A stretch of DNA of 64,000 nucleotides from JAHEEL01 sp963836085 (GTDB lineage: Bacteria > Actinomycetota > Acidimicrobiia > Spongiisociales > UBA5794), in the NCBI GenBank assembly GCA_963836085.1, contig CAWIHT010000001.1, forward strand, positions 46,157 through 110,156. The letters run 5' to 3'. The first letter of the stretch is position 1. The number at the start of each line of letters is the position of its first letter. Under the pieces are notes generated by a model. That model ran no database searches. It was not told the origin of the DNA and saw only the letters and a program-made list of their open reading frames with translations. Both the position numbers and the translations under genes were made by a program. This document shows positions 34,041 to 43,197 of the stretch, piece by piece.

Positions 34041-35518
34041 GTCACTCCTCCGGAATGTTCGGGTTGTGTTGTTGGGAGAACCACCGTGAAGCACGTCCGA
34101 CCTGGTTCTGATTCAACTTCGATCGTCCCGTCATGTTGCGCGACGATGTCCTGACAGATGCGAAGACCGAGGCCGAGGCCGAACTCGACGCGGCCCTCCC
34201 GGGTCGTGAATCGGAGGTCGAATACCTTCGCGAGGTGCTCGGCGGCGATGCCCGGACCGGAGTCGATCACCTGGACACGGACATGCCCGCTCTCGGGGGA
34301 ATCGGTCCTTATCGTCAACGATCCTGACCCATCGAGCGCCTGGAGGGCATTGACGATCAGGTTCGTCCAGACCTGGTTGAGCTTGCCCGGATAGCCCTCG
34401 ATGGGTGGCAACGCTCCGTAGTCGCGTTCAACGGCGACCCCGTGAGATCGGTGTCCGAGAAGAACGAGCGTGTCCTCCAGGCCGTGATTGAGGTCGATGT
34501 CCGTGCTGAGCTCCTGGCCCGAGCGGGCATACGTGCGCAGGCTGCCAACGAGATCAGCGATTCGGCCGGCCGATGAGCCGATGTTGCGGAGTGCGAGACC
34601 GAGGTCATAGAACCGTTCGATGTCGTCGAGCTGAGCGGCCACGTCATCGCCATCGAGTCCGCCGAAACGTTCCTGGTACTCCTCAGGCGATGCAACGCCG
34701 ACCTTGACGAGTCTGCGGGCGATCCCCGAGCTCAGACCGGACTTCTCGAGTTCACCGCGCCTCCGACGTTCCTCGGCCGTCGGCAGGGGTCGGCTGTCGA
34801 TCCCCGCATGGAGGTACTCGGCGGATCCATCCTCACCGTGCCGCTCCGCCAGGAGGCTCTCCACGTCCTCCTCGAGGAAGTCCACAGCCCGCACGATGGC
34901 GGCGACCGGGTTGTTCAGTTCGTGTCCGATGCCGGCAGCGAGTTCACCGAGCGTTGCCAACTTCTCCGACTCGACGAGGTGTGTCTGCGTGGCTGCGAGT
35001 TCCCTGAGTGTCTCACGCAGCCGATCGCGTTCTGATTCGAGCGTCGAGTTCAAGTCGTCGATTTCGTTGTGCTGCTCGACGGCACGGACGGCCCTGCGTG
35101 CGAAGGACCGGAGCAGCACGGTGGTGAAGTGACCGGCGAGCGGCGGGCTCGAGGTCAAGGCTCGGTTGAGATCCGCGTAGGAGACGGGGATTGCGGTGAC
35201 TTCGGTCTCCGCAATGACATCGAAGAACGCCGAGGTCCCAAGGGTCAGGGCGATGAGGCCGATGATGCGCCCGGCGGTCCGAATGTGGAAGGTCTTGCGC
35301 TCGCCGTCCTCGGTTCGTGAGAGCCGCACCTTGCCGTCGGCGATGATGATGATCTCGGTGAGTTCTCGATCCGCCTGAACGATCCGTTCTCCCGGTGCGA
35401 ACGACCGCCGCTCCGGACGGCCGAGCACCCGGTCGATCTCGGCGATCAGTGCTTCCTCGACCCGCTCATCGGAGAGGGACCGGTCGGTGATGAATGTCTC
35501 CGCTGCGTCGCCTGTCAT
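34037..35518 (-). CDS. sensor histidine kinase with N-terminal cyclic nucleotide-binding-like domain
   Basis: 493 residues, no membrane segments. The N-terminal 140 residues form a cNMP-binding/Crp-like beta-barrel (FAPGERIVQADRELTEIIII, RTAGRIIGLIALTLG). A coiled coil follows (about 145-185), then the phospho-acceptor His199 in GELAAGIGHELNNPVAAIV. The C-terminal ATPase has the N box NQVWTNLIVNALQAL and G boxes DSGPGIAAEH and FGLGLGLRI. It overlaps both the transporter gene upstream and the response regulator downstream by four bases, forming a three-gene operon. The input signal may be a nucleotide or another small ligand. Confidence 0.9.
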   Translation of the reverse strand: MTGDAAETFITDRSLSDERVEEALIAEIDRVLGRPERRSFAPGERIVQADRELTEIIIIADGKVRLSRTEDGERKTFHIRTAGRIIGLIALTLGTSAFFDVIAETEVTAIPVSYADLNRALTSSPPLAGHFTTVLLRSFARRAVRAVEQHNEIDDLNSTLESERDRLRETLRELAATQTHLVESEKLATLGELAAGIGHELNNPVAAIVRAVDFLEEDVESLLAERHGEDGSAEYLHAGIDSRPLPTAEERRRRGELEKSGLSSGIARRLVKVGVASPEEYQERFGGLDGDDVAAQLDDIERFYDLGLALRNIGSSAGRIADLVGSLRTYARSGQELSTDIDLNHGLEDTLVLLGHRSHGVAVERDYGALPPIEGYPGKLNQVWTNLIVNALQALDGSGSLTIRTDSPESGHVRVQVIDSGPGIAAEHLAKVFDLRFTTREGRVEFGLGLGLRICQDIVAQHDGTIEVESEPGRTCFTVVLPTTQPEHSGGVT

Positions 35519-36924
35519 GACACCCCCAGGATGCTCCAGATGGTCGGTGCGATCAGGAAGAACAGGACGAGGGATGCGGCGCCGACGGCGATGCCGATCG
35601 ACGCCATGTTCTTCGTGGTCACCGCGCCGGTGCTGTACGCGATGGCGTTCGGTGGCGTGCTGACCGGGAGCGCCATCGCCGACGAAGCGGCGATCGCTAT
35701 GAAGAACGCGACCAGGACCGGACTCAGCCCGAGACCTCCCGAGATGGCAAGGCTCAGCCCGATCGGCATGAGCAGGTTGGTGGCGGCGCTGTTCGATATC
35801 ACGGTGCTGAGGGCAACGGCGATCATTGCGAGTACGACGATGATCATGGCGGGATCGATCACATCCCAGTTGATTCGGCCGACGAGCCAGTCATCCAGTC
35901 CGGAGGTCCCGACCCCGATTCCGAGAGCAATACCGCCGGCGACGAGCCAGAGGACGTTCCATTGGATGTGCTGCATGTCGCGCGTTGTGAAGACCCGGGT
36001 CGCGAGGAGGATTACGACCGGCAGGAATCCCACAATGCTGGAGCTGATCCCATGGATGGGTTCGGTGAGCCAGAGCAGGACGGTGGCGGCAAAGGTCACA
36101 TAGAAGATCATCGCCGGCCTGGATCGATCGAACGTGGCGTCGATGTCGATATCGATCCGGTCGGAATCCCCGCGGTAGAAGCGGCCGAGGAGCCACCACG
36201 CGCCGAAGAGCAGAACGAGCATGATCGGCACCGAGACGATCATCCATTGCAGGAAGCTGACGTTGTAGCCGGCATCGGCAAGGGATCCCACCGCGATGGC
36301 GTTTGGCGGGGTGCCAACGGGGGTACCCATACCGCCGATGTTGGCCGCGATCGGAATCGAGAGTGCCAGGCCGGTCTTCAACCGGTCCCCCGCCGGAAGC
36401 CCGGCAACTACAGGGATCACAACCGCCATCAGCGTTGCGGTGGTGGCCGTGTTCGACATGAACATCGAGAGTCCCGCCGTGATCATCATGAGGCCGAGCA
36501 TGATCAGCTTCGGCGAGGTTCCGAACGGCCGCAGCATGACTTTCGCGAGGTACTTGTCGAAGTCGAATTTCGCAGCAGTCTCTGCGAGGAAGAAACCGCC
36601 GAGGAACAGCATGATCACCGGACTCGCGAACGCGGCGAAGAAAGTGGAATAGGACGGCGCATCCGGAATCGATTCGCTCCCGAACGCCTTGTCGCTGATC
36701 AACAGGATCTCGAGCAGCACGATCAGTGCAGCCGTTGCGTGCAACGGGATCGCCTCGGTCACCCATAGCACGATGGCCATGAGGAAGACTCCGAACATCC
36801 GGGAGCCGACGTCGCTGAGGCCCGGGAAGTCAACGAACCAGGGCAAGACCAGTGCGACGACGGCGACGACAATGCCGACTGGCCTGATCGCTTTCGTGAG
36901 CGAGCGCGCACCGAGAGTGGTCAT
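35515..36924 (-). CDS. SLC13/DASS family sodium-coupled dicarboxylate transporter
   Basis: 469 residues with about 11-12 membrane segments. The two SNT-type substrate/sodium motifs of the family are visible (FMSNTATTATLMAVVIPV and VISNSAATNLLMPIGLSL), as are the paired loops GTPVGTPPNAIAVGSL and PVSTPPNAIAYSTG. Members import succinate, malate, citrate or related anions with Na+. It is the first gene of an operon with the histidine kinase and response regulator, which may sense or serve this transport. Confidence 0.9.
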   Translation of the reverse strand: MTTLGARSLTKAIRPVGIVVAVVALVLPWFVDFPGLSDVGSRMFGVFLMAIVLWVTEAIPLHATAALIVLLEILLISDKAFGSESIPDAPSYSTFFAAFASPVIMLFLGGFFLAETAAKFDFDKYLAKVMLRPFGTSPKLIMLGLMMITAGLSMFMSNTATTATLMAVVIPVVAGLPAGDRLKTGLALSIPIAANIGGMGTPVGTPPNAIAVGSLADAGYNVSFLQWMIVSVPIMLVLLFGAWWLLGRFYRGDSDRIDIDIDATFDRSRPAMIFYVTFAATVLLWLTEPIHGISSSIVGFLPVVILLATRVFTTRDMQHIQWNVLWLVAGGIALGIGVGTSGLDDWLVGRINWDVIDPAMIIVVLAMIAVALSTVISNSAATNLLMPIGLSLAISGGLGLSPVLVAFFIAIAASSAMALPVSTPPNAIAYSTGAVTTKNMASIGIAVGAASLVLFFLIAPTIWSILGVS

Positions 36925-36990
36925 GAAGGGAGGGACTCCTGAGGTTGAATCCGGATGCTAGGTGCCCGGGGCAGCAAGACGGTGTTTGGA

Positions 36991-37062
36991 GTCGCCCATC
37001 AGATTCCTCCCCCTCAGGGCGACGCAGGGAGTCTCTCGGTCTCCACCAACCCGAGAGGCTCC
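36991..37062. repeat. two adjacent hairpin-forming inverted repeats in a divergent intergenic region
   Basis: GTCGCCC at 36991-36997 pairs with GGGCGAC at 37017-37023 (19-base loop). Next to it CTCTCGG at 37033-37039 pairs with CCGAGAG at 37051-37057 (11-base loop), extended by GGAG/CTCC at 37028-37031 and 37059-37062. They lie in the 257 bases between the divergent transporter (start 36924) and CorC-like (start 37182) genes, so they would be in the 5' leader of one of them. I compared them by eye with common riboswitch classes and found no match. Confidence 0.5.
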
Positions 37063-37181
37063 TCCGCAACCGGCCCGGAGGGCAGACGCCACCTTCACCT
37101 GACCAGGAGAAATGGAGCGGCAGCGAGCAGGGCAGATCCGATCGCGGCGACCTGGTTGACAGAATGCGCGAGACTTAGGGC

Positions 37182-38438
37182 ATGGATGGAACCGATCTTG
37201 CACTGGTGCTGGTTCTCGCAGGGCTCCTGATCGCGGCATTCGTGCTCGGCGCTTCCGAAGCCGCTTTGCTGAGGGTCCAGCGGGTACGCGTCGAAGTCGC
37301 CGCCACCGAAGGAGATCGACGCTCGGCCCGGCTTCTCCAACTCCTCGACGACCTGCCGAGAGTCCTCAATACGGTTCTGCTGGTCGTGCTCCTCGTCCAG
37401 ATCGGAGCCGCGACGGTCACCGGAATGCTCTCCGGACGCCACTTCGGGAACCTCGGCGTGACCATTGCTTCGATCGCGTTGACGGTGGTCCTGTTCGTCT
37501 ACGCCGAAGCGATCCCGAAGACGTACGCCGTTCGCCATCCCGATCAGGTGGCCCGGGCGATGACGCCGCTCCTCGCCGCCCTGGCATGGTTGCTCCGTCC
37601 GGTGGTCTCGGTCCTCGTGTGGTTCGCCGACCTCCAGGCGCCGGGATCGGGCATCGCCGCCTCGACCACGGTCACCGAGGACGAACTCAGACGGTTGGCC
37701 TCCCACGCCGCGGTCGAAGGCTCGATCGATGAGACGGACCGGGAGCTGATGGAGCGAGTGTTCGAAATGGGAGACCGGACGGTCGAGGAAATCCTCACTC
37801 CCAGGACGGAGGTTGTGGCCGTCAACCTCGACGCCACGATCGCCGAAGCGCTCGATATCGCGATCCACAGCGGTCACCGCAGGCTCCCCATCTACGGTCA
37901 GGACCTTGACGACATTCGCGGCGTCGTGCGACTCCATGATCTGGCCGCAGCCATCACCGGCTCCCCCACCGCGAACGTGATGTCGGTTGCGACGCGGGAG
38001 CTCGCCGTCCCCGAGACGAAACGAGTCGTCGAAATGCTCTCGGAGATGCAGACCGCTGGCATCCACCTGGCGCTCGCCGTCGACGAGCACGGAGGGACTG
38101 CCGGGATCGTCACGATCGAAGACGTGGTCGGTGAACTGGTCGGGCGGGTCTCCGACGAAGGGGAAGATCTGCGGCCGCTCATCCGGCCGATGGGGCATGG
38201 TCGGTGGCGCGTCGATGCAGCCGCGGACGTGGAAGATCTCGAGGCAGCAACCGACGTGGCGCTCCCAGACGGTGACTGGCTCACGGTGGGGGGCCTCGTG
38301 ATCGGCGTTGCCGGTCGCATCCCGAACGCAGGAGAGGTGTTTGCCTTCGACGGTCTCGCTCTCAGGATTCTCGACGCGGCCCCTCAACGGGTGTCCATCG
38401 TCGAGGCTGTGCTCACCGATCAGCCGTCGCCGAGCTGA
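37182..38438 (+). CDS. CNNM/CorC-type hemolysin-family protein with CBS domains
   Basis: 418 residues. An N-terminal CNNM (DUF21) membrane domain of about 140 residues has the motifs LGASEAALLRVQRVRVE and VLFVYAEAIPKTYAVRHPD. A CBS pair follows (RTVEEILTPRTEVVAVNLD, GHRRLPIYGQDLDDIRGVVR, DEHGGTAGIVTIEDVVGELV). The C-terminal CorC_HlyC domain covers about residues 330-410. Family members are linked to Mg2+ export or homeostasis. The 3' end overlaps the converging DUF255 gene by 19 bases. Confidence 0.9.
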   Translation: MDGTDLALVLVLAGLLIAAFVLGASEAALLRVQRVRVEVAATEGDRRSARLLQLLDDLPRVLNTVLLVVLLVQIGAATVTGMLSGRHFGNLGVTIASIALTVVLFVYAEAIPKTYAVRHPDQVARAMTPLLAALAWLLRPVVSVLVWFADLQAPGSGIAASTTVTEDELRRLASHAAVEGSIDETDRELMERVFEMGDRTVEEILTPRTEVVAVNLDATIAEALDIAIHSGHRRLPIYGQDLDDIRGVVRLHDLAAAITGSPTANVMSVATRELAVPETKRVVEMLSEMQTAGIHLALAVDEHGGTAGIVTIEDVVGELVGRVSDEGEDLRPLIRPMGHGRWRVDAAADVEDLEAATDVALPDGDWLTVGGLVIGVAGRIPNAGEVFAFDGLALRILDAAPQRVSIVEAVLTDQPSPS

Positions 38439-40447
38439 CTCCGCAGTCCCGCAGGTGTGTCCGTCGGGAGGTCACAGACGAAATTGCGGCAGACGAAGGA
38501 GCGAGCGCCCGTTGCTCCGGGGGACCGGTCAGCCAGGAGCGGCACATCGGACTTTGTGCCATCACCCACGGCGAGGACCGTGTCCGGGCGGAATCGGTTC
38601 CAGACGACGTCGAAGAGCGGCCGTCGGTCGGCACCGGGTCCAACAACGGCGACCTCGCGCATGGGAGCGGCAAGCCACACGCCAAGCAGGCTGCCGTGCG
38701 CCCACGGTTGAGCGGGCAGGCTCGGGCCGATCGACCGGACGGTCCGCTCGAGCACCCCCTCGAGCTCCGGGTCGCCGGTATACGCCGCGAGCGTGGCAAT
38801 CGCCTCGGCGGCCAGGGCGTTGTCGGACGGCGTCGGGTTGTCGTGCGTGTTCTTCAGTCGGGCGATAAGCGCTTCACCATCCGAAGCGGAGGCGAAGAAC
38901 CCTCCGTCTTCATCTGAGAACAGCGACACCATGATCCTCGTCAGTTCTTCGGCGCTCCGATACCAGCGTTCGTCACCGGTTGCCTGATAGAGGGCGAAGA
39001 GGCCGAGGGCGGCCGCGGCGTAGTCGTCGCAGAAGCCGATTGGCCCGTTCCTGCCGTGCCGCCAGGATCGCAACAGCCGCCCGTCTCTCATCGCAATCTC
39101 GGTGATGAAGCCGGCAATCCCTCGCGCGATGTCCAGATACGCTTCGCTTCTGAGGACGGCGCCTGCTTCGGCATACGCCCGGAGGGCGAGGCCGTTCCAT
39201 GCGGTGACGACCTTGTCGTCTCGCTCCGGTCGGACACGACCGTTCCGTCGTTCTCGGAGTCGCTCATTGATGCGTCCTTGCGCCGCCAGCAGGGCCTCCT
39301 CGGCTCGGTCCGATTCAGCAGCGAGATCCGAGAGCCGCTGCGGCCGGTGAAGGATGTTCGCCCCTTCGAAGTTGCCGGCGGGAGTGGCTCCGTAGATCGT
39401 CCGAGCAAGCTCGAGGTCATCGCCGAGCACATCTGCGAGTTCATCCCAGGTCCAGACGGCGAACGAACCCTCCACACCGGCGGCGTCTGCGTCTTCTGCG
39501 GAGTGGAGACCTCCGGACGGGTCCAGCATGTCGCGAGCGAGGTAGTCGAGCGTTTGGCGCGCGGTCTCCAGCATCCACGGCTCCTCGGTGACCTGCCACG
39601 CCCGCACATACAGACGGGCGAGAAGGGCGTTGTCGTAGAGCATCTTCTCGAAGTGCGGCACGAGCCACCGTTCGTCGACCGAGTACCGGGCAAAGCCTCC
39701 ATCGAGATGGTCGTATATCCCGCCACGTGAAAGGTGATCGAGGGTCGTCACAACCATCGAGAGCGCCGCCGCCGCTCGATCGCTCTCCGGGCGGAGCACC
39801 GCGAATCGGAGCAGGTATTCGAGGGTCGATGCCTGCGGGAACTTCGGCGAGCGACCGAAGCCGCCGAACCTCGCATCGAAGGTCGAGGCGATGGCATCGA
39901 CCGCAGTCTCGAGGGCCTCCCGAGACGGCAGCATCGACGATGCGGCCGATTGCGATCCGAGAACCCGGGTGATCTCCTCCGACCGGCCGATCATGTCGTC
40001 GCGTTGCTCATTCCACGCGGCATCGATCGCCGCGCACACTTCGAGGAACGATGGCATGCCCTGGCGTCGCTCCTTCGGAAAGTAGGTTCCGGCGTAGAAC
40101 GGCTTGGCGTCCGGGGTCAGGAACACGGTCATCGGCCAACCGCCATGCCCGGTGGTGGCGGTGACGGCGTCCATGTAGACGCGGTCGACATCCGGCCGTT
40201 CCTCCCGGTCGACCTTGATGCTGACGAACCTCTCGTTGAGGAACAGCGCGGTCTCGTCGTCCTCAAATGACTCGTGAGCCATGACATGGCACCAGTGGCA
40301 GGCCGAGTAGCCGACAGACAGCAGGACCGGCACGTCCCGTCGGCGCGCTTCATCGAAGGCGTCGCTCCCCCACTCCCACCAGTCAACTGGATTCTCTTGG
40401 TGCTGCAGCAGGTACGGCGACGTTGATTCGGAGAGGCGATTGGGCAT
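38420..40447 (-). CDS. thioredoxin-domain protein of the DUF255/YyaL (SPATA20-like) family
   Basis: 675 residues, typical length. The N-terminal thioredoxin-like domain starts NRLSESTSPYLLQHQENPVD and holds the CxxC motif ACHWCHVMAHESF (Cys50, Cys53). The family's other landmarks follow: VDREERPDVDRVYMD and GGWPMTVFLTPD. The C-terminal two thirds form an alpha/alpha toroid related to N-acylglucosamine 2-epimerases. The exact function is unknown. It converges on the CorC-like gene with a 19-base overlap and is divergent from the EamA transporter. Confidence 0.92.
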   Translation of the reverse strand: MPNRLSESTSPYLLQHQENPVDWWEWGSDAFDEARRRDVPVLLSVGYSACHWCHVMAHESFEDDETALFLNERFVSIKVDREERPDVDRVYMDAVTATTGHGGWPMTVFLTPDAKPFYAGTYFPKERRQGMPSFLEVCAAIDAAWNEQRDDMIGRSEEITRVLGSQSAASSMLPSREALETAVDAIASTFDARFGGFGRSPKFPQASTLEYLLRFAVLRPESDRAAAALSMVVTTLDHLSRGGIYDHLDGGFARYSVDERWLVPHFEKMLYDNALLARLYVRAWQVTEEPWMLETARQTLDYLARDMLDPSGGLHSAEDADAAGVEGSFAVWTWDELADVLGDDLELARTIYGATPAGNFEGANILHRPQRLSDLAAESDRAEEALLAAQGRINERLRERRNGRVRPERDDKVVTAWNGLALRAYAEAGAVLRSEAYLDIARGIAGFITEIAMRDGRLLRSWRHGRNGPIGFCDDYAAAALGLFALYQATGDERWYRSAEELTRIMVSLFSDEDGGFFASASDGEALIARLKNTHDNPTPSDNALAAEAIATLAAYTGDPELEGVLERTVRSIGPSLPAQPWAHGSLLGVWLAAPMREVAVVGPGADRRPLFDVVWNRFRPDTVLAVGDGTKSDVPLLADRSPGATGARSFVCRNFVCDLPTDTPAGLRSQLGDG

Positions 40448-40554
40448 GCGACAACCGTAGGCGAAGGCCGACGCTCGTGCGACGGGTATCGAACGACCGA
40501 GCCCCTCCCAGGGGGAACCGCCGCGGTGAGCCCACCGGTACGATCCGGGACTCC

Positions 40555-41382
40555 ATGAGCCAGCTCCTCGCCGTCGCTTCCGCCGCGTTCTACGGTCTTG
40601 CCGATTTCACCGGCGGATTCGTCGCGAAACGCATCGCCGTGTGGACGGTTACGGCGTGGTCGATGCTCATCGGTGCATCGTTGTTGATCGTTGGCCTGTT
40701 CGTCGTTCCGGCGGACCAGGTCACCGCGGCCGACATCCTCTGGGGTGCCGTTGCGGGCGTCGCCGGCCTCGGTGGCTTGATGATCCTCTACGCGACGCTC
40801 GCGGCAGGGACGATGTCGGTCGTCGCCCCGATCTCCGGGGCGACGACCGCCATCGTTCCGGTGCTCTTCGACCTCGGCCAGGGCTCAACGCTCACGAGCC
40901 GCCAATGGCTCGGTATCGGTCTCGGTGTCGGGGCCGTGCTCCTCGTGGGGATGCAGCGGGGCACGAGGAGCGCCGGTCCGCGCATTGTCGGTCAGGCGGT
41001 CGTTGCCGGAACGCTCTTCGGACTCTTCTTCATTGCGCTCAGCCAAGCATCGAGCGAGTCGGGCCTGTGGCCGCTCGTGGGCGCCAGAGCGGCGTCGATA
41101 CCACTTGCGTTCCTCATCGCGTTCGCCGCCAGGGCACTCTCGCCTCCCGGAGGACGCGATCTGGGCCTCCTCGCCGCCATCGGCGGTCTCGACATGGCGG
41201 CCAACATCGCGATCGCAATCGCAATCCAGACCGGGCCGCTCGGCGTGAACGCTGTTCTGTCCTCGCTCTACCCCGTCGTCACGGCGGTAGCGGCCATCGT
41301 CATCCTGCGCGAGCGCCCGACCGCGGTTCAGGTTGCCGGTGTCGGGTTCGCCGTCGGTGCAATCGTCGCTCTGGCACTCTGA
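40555..41382 (+). CDS. EamA/DMT family transporter
   Basis: 275 residues with ten predicted membrane segments in two EamA halves (N-terminal FYGLADFTGGFVAKR; second half ending VILRERPTAVQVAGVGFAVG, the typical DMT motif). Substrate unknown; relatives export amino acids or metabolites. The start at the ATG of MSQLLAVASAA was chosen because the open frame upstream is unlike the family and arginine-rich. The next gene converges, with 16 bases between the stops. Confidence 0.85.
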   Translation: MSQLLAVASAAFYGLADFTGGFVAKRIAVWTVTAWSMLIGASLLIVGLFVVPADQVTAADILWGAVAGVAGLGGLMILYATLAAGTMSVVAPISGATTAIVPVLFDLGQGSTLTSRQWLGIGLGVGAVLLVGMQRGTRSAGPRIVGQAVVAGTLFGLFFIALSQASSESGLWPLVGARAASIPLAFLIAFAARALSPPGGRDLGLLAAIGGLDMAANIAIAIAIQTGPLGVNAVLSSLYPVVTAVAAIVILRERPTAVQVAGVGFAVGAIVALAL

Positions 41383-41398
41383 GTGCCCGCGTCTGGGG

Positions 41399-42238
41399 TC
41401 ATCCGGTGCTGCCCCATGATCCCCCGCCGCCCTGACCGCGCCCACCACCTTGGCCCTGACCCCGGCCGCGACCGGGTCCGCGTTGGCCACTCGTGCCGTC
41501 ACCGTGCCCACCGGATCCCGATTCAACGTTGCCATCGTGTTGGGCCGAGCCGGCGTTCCCCTGCTCGGTCTCAGAACTCACGATCGCCTCGTAGAGCGCC
41601 GTGTCCAGCACGGCTGCCTCGCGATCAATGCCGGCAGCTTCGAGCTGCGACGCGAAGGCCCGGAGATGATTGCGCGAGCCGCGCAGCAGATTCTCATAGA
41701 CCGTGGTGATTTCGCCGGTCGTCGTCCCGGCAAGGTGTTCCTCGAGGTCCGCGATGTCGACTTCCTCGACAGTCGCTCCAACCTCGAGCGCGGCTTCAAC
41801 CGATTCGGCCCCCATGGTCATGAGACCGTCGTAGAGGATTTGCAGGTCATCGTTTGCGAAGACTCCGATCATCTCCGCCGTCTGCGCATCTTCAAGGCCG
41901 TACGTCTCGATCAGCCCAAGGATCGCGTCCATGTGGCGCTGTTCGGATGCTGCGATGTTGTCGAAGATCCGCAGGTCCCATAGGTCGCCGAGACCGAGAT
42001 ACACATCTCTGGCGAGCTTCTCTTCTTCCCTCATGAAGAGGATCCCGTCGACTTCGGCACCGCTGAGACCCGTATCGGCCGGATTCACGCTCGGCGACTC
42101 AGTCGACCCAGCAGTGAGGATCGTGACAGCCGCCTCGTCGCTCGATGCGGCTCCGACTGCGGCTGTGACCCCGATCACGGCAACACTCGCTGCGACGATG
42201 AGGAACACGGCGGAGGCGGAAATGGATTTCACGGTCAC
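41399..42238 (-). CDS. secreted DUF2202 (ferritin-like) protein with glycine-rich tail
   Basis: 279 residues. An N-terminal signal or anchor segment (ISASAVFLIVAASVAVIGVTAAVGAA) precedes a DUF2202 domain (about 60-220) with paired acidic/His helices: MREEEKLARDVYLGL, ASEQRHMDAILGLIE and LRGSRNHLRAF. These resemble a ferritin-like di-metal site. The last 50 residues are very rich in Gly, Gln and Arg (GPGRGRGQGQGGGRGQGGGG), a low-complexity extension not part of the domain. It is divergent from the SIMPL lipoprotein; the shared region carries palindromes listed separately. Confidence 0.87.
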   Translation of the reverse strand: MTVKSISASAVFLIVAASVAVIGVTAAVGAASSDEAAVTILTAGSTESPSVNPADTGLSGAEVDGILFMREEEKLARDVYLGLGDLWDLRIFDNIAASEQRHMDAILGLIETYGLEDAQTAEMIGVFANDDLQILYDGLMTMGAESVEAALEVGATVEEVDIADLEEHLAGTTTGEITTVYENLLRGSRNHLRAFASQLEAAGIDREAAVLDTALYEAIVSSETEQGNAGSAQHDGNVESGSGGHGDGTSGQRGPGRGRGQGQGGGRGQGGGGSWGSTG

Positions 42239-42289
42239 GAACTCTCCCTGCGTTGCTTCGAGGCCAATGCAAACCGATCAACATGAGTC

Positions 42290-42337
42290 TCAACTGAGGG
42301 GGACATGAAGCTCAGATGAGGATCGCACTCCTGAGTG
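42290..42337. promoter_or_regulatory. cluster of CTC-N-GAG palindromes between DUF2202 and SIMPL genes
   Basis: Three small inverted repeats lie in the 166-base divergent region: CTCA-AC-TGAG at 42290-42299, CTCA-GA-TGAG at 42311-42320 and CACTC-CT-GAGTG at 42326-42337. The first two centres are exactly 21 bases apart, two helical turns, which favours cooperative binding by a regulator. The cluster is about 50-100 bases before both start codons. The regulator is unknown. Confidence 0.5.
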
Positions 42338-42404
42338 TCTGCCACCGCGGGAACCCCACAGCACTCTACGATCGTCAAAGAGAGACACTCACTTGGAGGT
42401 GACC

Positions 42405-43130
42405 ATGAGAAAGTTGGCAGTGGTTGCGATCGCGATGGCATCGATTCTCGTCGTGTCGTGCGCGCCGAACGTGACCGTGGAGAACTCAGAAGCGGGTGCT
42501 GCGCCGAACGGCATCGCCGTGTCCGGCACCGGAGAGGTCTACGGGACACCGGACACGTTGCAGATGCGCTTCGGTGTCTCGGTATTGCGTCCCACGGTCC
42601 AGCAGGCCGTTGGCGACGCCGCCGCCCTCGCGGACGAACTGATCGGGACGCTCACGTCTTCCGGCATCGCTGCAGACGACATTCAGACGGCGAACTACTC
42701 GATCAACCCCGAATACGACTATTCAAGTGATCAGCGCAAGCTCGTCGGCTACCGAGTGGACAACACCGTGGTTGCGAAGATTCGCGATATCGACGCAGCC
42801 GGTTCGGTCATCGACGCGACGGTTTCCGAGGTTGGCAACGAGATCCAAGTCTCGGGCGTCTCGTTCTCGATCGAGGACGACACGGAGCTCATCGCGGCTG
42901 CGCGGGCTGCCGCCTGGGACGATGCGTATGCAAAGGCTCAGCAACTCGCGGAACTCTCCGAGACCACATTGGGTGATGCCGTGACGATCAGCGAATCGTT
43001 CGCGAATGCTCAGCCGGGTCCCGTCTACCGCGAATTCGCCGCAGATGAAGCCGGCAGTTTCGAAACGTCGATCGCCGCCGGACAGCAGCAGGTCGCCGTC
43101 ACGCTGCAGGTTCAGTTCGCAACTGACTGA
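42405..43130 (+). CDS. SIMPL domain lipoprotein (DUF541)
   Basis: 241 residues. The N-terminal 19 residues form a lipoprotein signal with lipobox VVSC (Cys19). The SIMPL/DUF541 domain follows: ISVSGTGEVYGTPD-like strand (IAVSGTGEVYGTPDTLQMRF), NPEYDYSSDQRKLVGYRV, and AAWDDAYAKAQQLAELS near the C-terminus. Such proteins are exported and sometimes linked to oxidative stress; the role is unclear. The ATG is preceded by TTGGAGGTGACC, an excellent ribosome site. Confidence 0.88.
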   Translation: MRKLAVVAIAMASILVVSCAPNVTVENSEAGAAPNGIAVSGTGEVYGTPDTLQMRFGVSVLRPTVQQAVGDAAALADELIGTLTSSGIAADDIQTANYSINPEYDYSSDQRKLVGYRVDNTVVAKIRDIDAAGSVIDATVSEVGNEIQVSGVSFSIEDDTELIAAARAAAWDDAYAKAQQLAELSETTLGDAVTISESFANAQPGPVYREFAADEAGSFETSIAAGQQQVAVTLQVQFATD

Positions 43131-43197
43131 TCCGGCGCGTTCCTGAGCGCCTGGCACGCGCGGCTAGCCTGCGCTGGCGCAACGCATCGGAGCTGCC

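Noticed and set aside
36925..37181. Known riboswitch (glycine, M-box, cobalamin, SAM, ydaO, fluoride)
   Set aside because: Hairpins are present but I could not align any conserved core of these classes; left as an unclassified structure.
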